Source: Undaria pinnatifida
Taxonomy: Eukaryota > Sar > Phaeophyceae > Laminariales > Alariaceae
Assembly: GCA_012845835.1 (NCBI GenBank)
Contig: JABAKD010000005.1
Location: forward strand, 7,320,655 to 7,384,654
Length of the DNA stretch: 64,000 nt
Reading direction: 5' to 3'
Under the pieces are notes generated by a model that was given only the letters and a program-made list of their open reading frames with translations, searched no databases and was not told the origin of the DNA. Both the position numbers and the translations under genes were made by a program. This document shows positions 57,584 through 64,000 of the stretch, piece by piece. Each line of letters opens with the position of its first letter. Position 1 is the stretch's first letter.

Positions 57584-57915
57584 TCTCACATTAACTCGCA
57601 AATCGAGTCCGTGGTCACAGGGCAGGCTCCAGTCACTCTCTCTGGAGTGGAGGAATATCCCAGGGAAAAAAACACAAAAAAACAAAAAAAGTAGTACACG
57701 CATATATATATATTATCGCTGACGCAACTGATGCCTCTGCCAGAAAATACAAAAATGAAATCGGGAGTCAGCCTAAGACGTGCCAGGTTCATACTACTGG
57801 TACATACGTCTCACTACGCGCGCCTGAAAAAGCCCGACTACTACTACAGGTATACATCGCTTGCCACCCAGAAAAGACTACCACGTACCAGGTATACATT
57901 TCGGCAAAAAAAATA
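57584..57915 (+). repeat. Dispersed ~300-bp repeat, copy 2
   Basis: Colinear with 41145-41440. It carries two TACCAGGTA/TACCTGGTA words near its end (57887 and 57918). Confidence 0.7.
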
Positions 57916-60900
57916 TTACCTGGTATGGTCTAGCTGGTTAAATTCTCCCACAAGGTGACCCCCACTTTATCTCGCTGAATTTTGAGAGTTGAAACGCGAA
58001 AAAAAGTGGACAAGGACCGCAAGGTCGAGAAGCATCGAAATCCGGTGTCGAAAAAAAAAATCGGTGAAAATGGCCGTTTTTGGGCGAAAATTACCCCGAA
58101 ATTACCCCGAACCGACACTTATTGCTCCGAAACGGCACGTTATTACCCCGAAACATTGCCCCGCAACGCCTCCCAACGCGTAGCAGATCGTATGTGAGTG
58201 AGAGCGTTGTCACTTGAAAGTAGTAATATATATGTCCATTATCAGAGTTCGTTTTCCTCTCCCTGTCAGCACCCTCGCCCCCCAAAACCAGCTCGACAAC
58301 GCCACGAACAACAACATTTTCTCCAAAATCACCTCCGACCTCCCCGGCTCGCTCTCGTCTCGTTATCAAATCTAAACGATGCAAATAAATATATTCTCAT
58401 CACCTAGTCTAAGGATCATGTACATACATAAACTATCGCCCGCGCCGAGGCATGTTCAAGAATAGGCCTGGGTGGGCCCTCGGTTGGTCTATGGGACTGT
58501 GGTGTGGTGTGCTGTATGGTGTGTCGTGTGATGTGTGTGGTGTGTGAGCACCCCAAACTTTGACCGGCCATATCTCCTTCAAAAAAACATTTTTCGAAAA
58601 AAAAAAAAAACGGTCCTGGGTGCAGGTCCAATCCGCCCGAATCCGTGGAGTTTTTCGACATCTATCGGTGCGTTTCTCCCCAAAAAACTCAACTCTGAGG
58701 CCACCTGAAATGAGTTTTTTGCCCGTTTCTCCGTGATATCTCAGCGAAAAAAAAGTTGAGATGGGTCGCCGCGTACCCCTCGACGTGATACGCTCAAAAC
58801 CGGTCTTGAAAAAAAATTGGACCTCACACTCGAGCAAATAAAACCTAACAAATTCTGGCAAAATCTCGACGGAATCGCGATTTTCTCGCCAACAAAAAAA
58901 AAAAAAAAAATCTGCTCCGATTAAACGATCCGCCTGAAACAGAGCTTTCTTACGATATAAGGTATAGTATGTTACTAGGGGGTACGTCAGTCACTCAGAA
59001 TAAATTCCGGATTGATTTCAGGAAATCGTGGGAAAATTTAATCGGCTAGACTATAGGAGCTTCGGACAGGTGATTTTTTAGATTTTGAATTTAGACTTTT
59101 AGAAATAAGCTTGGCTCCTCGTACCACCGTCCCGAGGTTGATCCGTCGCCCATTTATAGCTGAACTGTGCAGCATCGGTCCTGCACCAACCAGTCAGTGA
59201 AGAAGCTGTCTCTGCTCCCAGAAAAAGTGCGCGACTCTAAAGTTCGAAACTTGTATCACCTGTAGCACAGTATAGACCACTCAACTGATCGAACTCACAT
59301 ATATATATATATATTACGTGAGTTGAAATCATTTGCGGTGATTTGTTCAAAACGTGAACTAACTGTGTTTTATTGAAAAATGCGTTCATGTCTATACATA
59401 CAACAAATAAATGGCCCCCTTCGACTCCGTGATAGGAGCCCTTGTATTCAATTTTCGAGGACCCGACCTCAGACGTGGCAACCACCTCCTGCTCCGTACA
59501 CTTTCTTCGCCCTCGAGTTCTCTTGCAGAAGTTGGTCGAGGGGGGGCTCTTAGGGTGTGAGCGAGCTTTGGTCCTCCTTTGGTACGCGATCTTTGGTGAT
59601 ATATGATACAACGAAAAATCAATTATAATTGGAAAATATTAAATGCTGCATTTGTGTACCAGTTACTATCACCTGGTTGGTACCTGTATGTGCCATGTGG
59701 CCTAACCTGATATATATATATATATAGTCTATACACATAATAATGTATGACAAATAAATCCTAGGCCATGCGCCGGAAATATTTTTTACCGTGTCGGCCT
59801 CAGTAGTATCGAAATTTCGACACTTCAATATCTCGAGTTTTCTTTTTCTTCGAGCGCTCTCTTCGAGGATCGGCTTCAACACCCCTCGCCCTTCGTTCCC
59901 CCTGCTTACCTCGCCGGGAACGCGTGCGGGGGCTGAGAGAGACAAGCGAGAAGTAGGCAGGATCGTGAATTTTAGATGGCATGCTCAAGCATTTTTTCGA
60001 ATCTTGACGGGGGAGTGGTATTGCGCGAGTACAAAGGGGCAACTTTTTAAAATAATAATTGCAGTGGTAGGAATTACATTTTTGTCAGCTCTTTGCGTTG
60101 CTGCTCCGAAGAGTCGCTGTCCATGTTGCGTAGCGGTCCATCCTCGAGTGAGAATTGACGGTAGGTGTACTCTACATTTTTTCACAGTGCTGCTGTGGCG
60201 AAAGGATCGACTTAAACGCCCCTCGCCCTTCGTGCTCCGTTGAATGCCACCCCGTGAACCACGAACGCGTGAGGATTTGTCACGCGTTCACATGCAATTT
60301 GTCGCTCCCAAATGGAGAGGTTGCTGGGAAGAAACTACATTATTGACATCTGACTATGTCCGAAAGACTCGGATTTTACAAGGTACATGTCATAGAGAAC
60401 TACACCCAGTTACAGCAGCAGTAGTAGTAGCATCACGAGGAAAATCACGTGGCCGTTGAAAAAGACAGTCAAGACAACAGCAAAAAGGGAAAAACCAACA
60501 GCACAAACAAGCGATGTGCACAACGACCAGCAGCACAGAGCGGCGTGCACCCCGCACGGCACACTTTAGTAGCAGCGAGGACTCCCCCGGCCTGTATACA
60601 GCGGAATATTTCAGCGCCTTTCGTGGGATGCGGCTGAATCACAGCGCTGTGGTCAGCAAGGAATATGTAGAAAGATGGAACATTAAACGAAGTAACGACG
60701 CCTGCTCAAAAAAATTGACCAAAAAAGAACAAGCTGCCAGCAGCAGAGCATCCGTCGGGCCAAAAAGTAGAGTCGGGCCAAAAAAAGAAGAATGCAATTT
60801 GGATCGTCCGAGGAGAGGCGCCGCGCGATGCATCACTTGTCTCGGTAATCTTCGGAGTTGACCGAGGCCAGGTCTTTGGTGTCGTCGCGGCTCGCGCTAC

Positions 60901-61583
60901 TGCCACAGTGCTACTGCTCCTGCTACTGCTGCTGCTTTTTTTGTTATGTATGTGGGTTCCTCTCGTCGCGGCAAGCCTAAAAACACGAAAACAGTTTTTT
61001 TTGTACGTACTCCTACGCCCATCTGACATCATGCAGTCATATGTCACCTAGACTTAGTAGGGAAAATACTGGTGGGGATCAAGTGACTCGACTAAGATCT
61101 TGTACATCGTGGAGTCGGCAGCTCGCTACGGGCTATTACTATGGCGCAACACGCACGTGTGTTATTAGTAGGTGCTACCAGCTACTGCCACCATGGTACC
61201 ATCAATATACGATTCCGCTGCTGCTGTTTCCTGCTTGCTGTGTTGGGTGGTTCGTGGGCTTATTTCGTCGTCGGTTGCTGCGTTGCCAAGGGCACCGTGG
61301 TGGAATACTCCTGGTGTACATGCTCGGCCTTTTTTGGTCCCAGGACCACGAGGCACGAGAGAGTACGAGAGGAAGCAGCCACGAAGACCGAGCGGCGCAC
61401 ATTCGGTTGCTATCTTCTGCACGTCGTGCACTTTGGCAGCGGGGGATATCGATGTGCGCTGTTGTTGTGTTGTGTATCAGTTCATTGAGGTACGATGCGC
61501 GCGGTTTTAGGTATATTTTTGTGGCTCTATATAATATATATATATATATATAAAATGCCTTTCAAATTTGATGCAAATTTACG
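57916..61583. other. No confident gene; A-rich tracts, GT-rich run, one direct repeat
   Basis: 58490-58550 is TGTGGTGTG-rich. A-homopolymers lie near 58590 and 58895. A ~70-bp diverged direct repeat is at 59865-59935 and 60200-60272 (CCCCTCGCCCTTCGT, GAACGCGTG). A 124-codon minus frame at 59237-59611 has no recognised domain. Confidence 0.35.
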
Positions 61584-61586
61584 TAA

Positions 61587-62596
61587 GGGCCCAGATTAAC
61601 GAAGAGCACGGAAAATCGTAATTCGATTTGTTTTTTCTTAATTTCATGAAAAAAACACGAAAAATTCAACTTTGGTTCTTATCAAGGAACGGCGTAGTGT
61701 TATAAGTCTTAGTTTGGGTAAGCTAGGAAATGAAACGGCTTGGATTTTGACAGAGGTCCGCCGTATATTCGGCCGACCTGGTATCCCGCCGTTTCAGGGG
61801 GGAAGAGTGTTATAAGGCTTAGTTTGGGTAAGCTATTGGTTAACCTTTCTCAAGTGGTCAAACACCTTAATACCCCACTAATTTCCCTAACAGTAGTGCG
61901 TTCTAGGAATTAAAAAAGTTCAAAAAACGCAAAAGGGTCAACGGACACCCGTGGGCAACGACCGAGGCGAGCGATGGCTCGCGTCCTCCCCGGAGCGCCG
62001 CGGCTAGCGGCAGATTGTTTTTGCCGGCAGTGGCTAGGAGGCTATGGCTCTAGGCGTCTCTTGGGTGGGCTGGCGCCACCCCGCCGCCCGACACGGGCAG
62101 CAGCGACGGGGATATAGCGGTCAAACTTCTGAGCGAAGTCATCATGTGGTGGTTGGTCGTGTAACTTTCGAGGTGCAGGGCGACGAAAAACTGGGTTTGC
62201 GGCGGTCTCGATTGTTTTCGAAGCGTCGCAGGCGGTCTGCGCTGTGGTAAGGACCTTCGGAGGCCGCGCTGCGGCCACTCCGGTGGTCCTACCTCTCGCA
62301 ATGGTGGCTTCTCGCCTCTCAATCAGCAGACGACATGGCACCAATTCGCGTGGCCGGCTTAGTTCACACAGAACAAGCCATGTCTAGGTGGACAAACTCC
62401 CCAAATTGAAGTTTGATTTTCGACTAAATTCGACCGAGAAAGTCTTTTTTTACTTCTTTGTTGAAATTGATTTTTCGTAATAATTCTGAGAATGTCTGCT
62501 TGGTGATTCATTGTTTGACCAATCAGATGCAAATTAAATTTAATTCTAAAAAAAAATCGAAATTCGATTTGGCAAGTTCCTCGTTAATTCGGGCCC
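61587..62596. mobile_element. PIF/Harbinger-like MITE, copy 1
   Basis: The ends are GGGCCCAGATTAACGAAG and the inverse of GGGCCCGAATTAACGAGG, flanked by TAA on both sides (61584-61586 and 62597-62599). A 3-bp TAA target duplication with GGG-starting inverted ends fits the PIF/Harbinger superfamily. No transposase is encoded. It is interrupted by the TRIM at 61698-61892. The interior is GC-rich and about 90% like copy 2 by eye. Confidence 0.75.
61698..61892 (+). mobile_element. Rearranged TRIM nested in the MITE
   Basis: TGTTATAAG...CTAACA, flanked by GTAG (61694-61697 and 61893-61896), interrupts sequence that is continuous in MITE copy 2. The left LTR is cut to about 30 bp, followed by interior and the purine tract AGGGGGGAAGAG, then a complete ~86-bp LTR (61806-61892). 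It is the same family as 30658-31027 but lacks the PBS and tRNA-like module. Confidence 0.8.
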
Positions 62597-62599
62597 TAA

Positions 62600-63664
62600 G
62601 GGCCCAGATTAACGAAGCGCATGGAAAATCGTAAATTGATTTAATTTTTTTAATTTTATGAAAAATACACGAAAAATTCAACTCTGCTTCTTATCAAGGA
62701 ACGGCGTAGTGCGTTCTAGAATTAAAAAAAACGCAAAAGGGTCAACGGACACCCGTGGGCAACGACCGAGGCGAGCGATGGCTCGCGTCCTCTCCGGAGC
62801 GCCGCGGTTAGCGGCAGATTGTTTTGCCGGCAGCGGCTAGGAGGCTATGGCTCTAGGTGTCTCTTGGATGGGCTGGCGGCACCCCGCCGCCCGACACGGG
62901 CAGCAGCGGACGGATTCTACGATACTCCCCCCCCCCTAAACCAGCGATTTTCTTCAACGAACGTTTCATGGCTGCTCGGTAGGAGGAAAGATGCTGTAAA
63001 AATATCTTTTCCGTTCTGTTTTCTTGTTATGAAGGACTATGTCGAACGATGTGACGTCGGGGTGGCAAGGAACACGGTATTTCAGGAGACTCTGGCAGGT
63101 GTGCTGGTTTAAAAACCGCCGATTTCGTTGAAGAATTTTTGAGGGGGCTACCGTAGAACGACTTAGCGGCGGGGATATAGCGGTCGAACTTCTGAGCGAA
63201 GTCGTGATGTGGCAGTTGGTCGTGTAACTTTCAAGGTGCAGGGCGACGAAAAACTGGGTTTGCGGCGGTCTCGATTGTTTTAGAAAGAAGCGTCGCAGGC
63301 GGTCTACGCTGTGGTAAGGACCTTCGGAGGCCGCGCTGCGGCCACTCCGGTGGTCCTACCTCTCGCAATGGTGGCTTCTCGCCTCTCAATCAGCCGACGA
63401 CATGGCACCAATTCGCGTGGCCGGCTTCGGTTACATGGTACATACCATGCCTAGGTGCACCAACTCCCCAAATTGAAGTTCGATTTTAGACTAAATTCGA
63501 CCGAGAAGGTCTTTTTTTACTTCTTTGTTGAATTTGATTTTTCGTGATAATTCTGAGAAAGTCTGCTTGGTGATTCATTTTTTGACCAAGCAGATGCAAA
63601 TTAAATTCAATTCTAAAAAAGGAAACGAAATTCGTTTGAGCAAGTTCCTCGTTAATTCGGGCCC
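62600..63664. mobile_element. PIF/Harbinger-like MITE, copy 2
   Basis: Same ends and orientation as copy 1, flanked by TAA at 62597-62599 (shared with copy 1) and 63665-63667. It carries its own ~245-bp insertion at 62915-63158. Confidence 0.75.
62915..63158. mobile_element. Small MITE nested in MITE copy 2
   Basis: The segment is absent from copy 1. Its ends are inverted: TTCTACGATACTCCCCC...TTCTTCAACGAA at the left matches the inverse of the right end, TTCGTTGAAGAA...GGGGGCTACCGTAGAA. No coding capacity. Confidence 0.6.
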
Positions 63665-63667
63665 TAA

Positions 63668-64000
63668 ATTTCAAGATTATTTTAGTCAAGATAAAAAAAA
63701 ACATGTACCACGCAGCTTGCAAATTTGAGTCTAAACTATTCAATCGGTCGTACTCACAGCTGCTGACGTTTTTCAATGTTTATAAAAAAGCACAAACACC
63801 GCTGTATTTTTTTGTGGATCCTCAAAGCAAAAAAAACAATCGCCAGAAATAAAAACCAATCAATGGAAAGCCGATAGTTTGGTAAAACAAGTTGCAAACG
63901 TTTTTCGGGGGTTATTTATGAAATATTCCGGGTAACGTCGCTATGGGGGAAAAACGGTTAAAAGTTTTTTTTCTGGCTCTTTTATGGGTCGTGCGGCCCA
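63668..64000. other. No gene recognised
   Basis: AT-rich flank of the MITE pair, with several A runs. Nothing identifiable up to the window end. Confidence 0.4.

Noticed and set aside
1..64000. CRISPR array, rRNA genes, bacterial operon structure, telomere repeat
   Set aside because: No evenly spaced short repeats with unique spacers, no rRNA-like stretch and no telomere-type tandem units were seen; introns and LTR/SINE elements indicate a eukaryotic chromosome interior.

Overview
The window looks like a piece of a large, repeat-rich, intron-rich eukaryotic nuclear genome. No rRNA operon, CRISPR array, bacterial operon or intact tRNA gene was seen. The clearest host gene is split by GT-AG introns (one apparently GC-AG) of roughly 0.2-2 kb. 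Most of the rest is layered mobile elements and their decay products. An alga or other stramenopile-like organism, for example a brown alga, would fit, but this is an inference from genome style and no species can be named.

Region by region. 1-93: minus-strand exon of an unidentified gene running off the left edge; a duplicated relative sits at 53.4-53.74 kb. 1.0-2.3 kb: two copies of a ~250 bp MITE (further copies at 12.5 and 35.1 kb). 3.1-3.5 kb: C-terminal remnant of a Tc1/mariner-like transposase. 3.96-9.51 kb, minus: multi-exon FAD-linked lactone oxidase (D-arabinono-1,4-lactone / L-gulonolactone oxidase type). 12.8-15.6 kb: degenerate tandem array, gag zinc-knuckle remnant and a possible BED finger. 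18.5-21.0 kb: local repeats and a TAGTCTA-rich cluster. 21.3-23.8 kb: a long, nearly loop-free palindrome carrying two nested insertions, a deleted Ty3/gypsy LTR element and an A-tailed retroposon. 24.2-24.8 kb: a second inverted repeat. 28-36 kb: tRNA-derived SINEs, a complete 370 bp TRIM with a tRNA-like module, and a few exon-like fragments. 36.42-40.92 kb: a complete non-autonomous Copia-like LTR element with a 5-bp target duplication. 41-45 kb: dispersed repeats and low-complexity tracts. 46-52.8 kb: a GC-rich block with tandem coding-like repeats, a broken NADAR-domain gene and a decayed Ty3/gypsy copy (integrase, chromodomain, 3' LTR). 53-57.2 kb: duplicated exon, SINE, A-tailed retroposon. 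61.6-63.7 kb: two abutting PIF/Harbinger-like MITEs, each with its own nested insertion.

How the parts relate. The TRIM and the gypsy element share TG...CA LTR ends, 4-bp target duplications and a primer-binding-site core TGGCGTCG, which suggests the TRIM is mobilised in trans by the gypsy family. The NADAR frame lies directly upstream of gypsy gag/integrase sequence and follows repeats in the same GC-rich block, so it may be cargo of that retroelement family. The NADAR frame is broken by a one-base homopolymer change and a 26-bp duplication. Two short palindromic words, TACCAGGTA and TAGTCTAGACTA, recur far more often than chance and are not explained by any one repeat family.

Limits: everything was read by eye, without alignment tools. 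Exon boundaries are inferred from splice motifs and reading phase, and large stretches hold nothing I can name.
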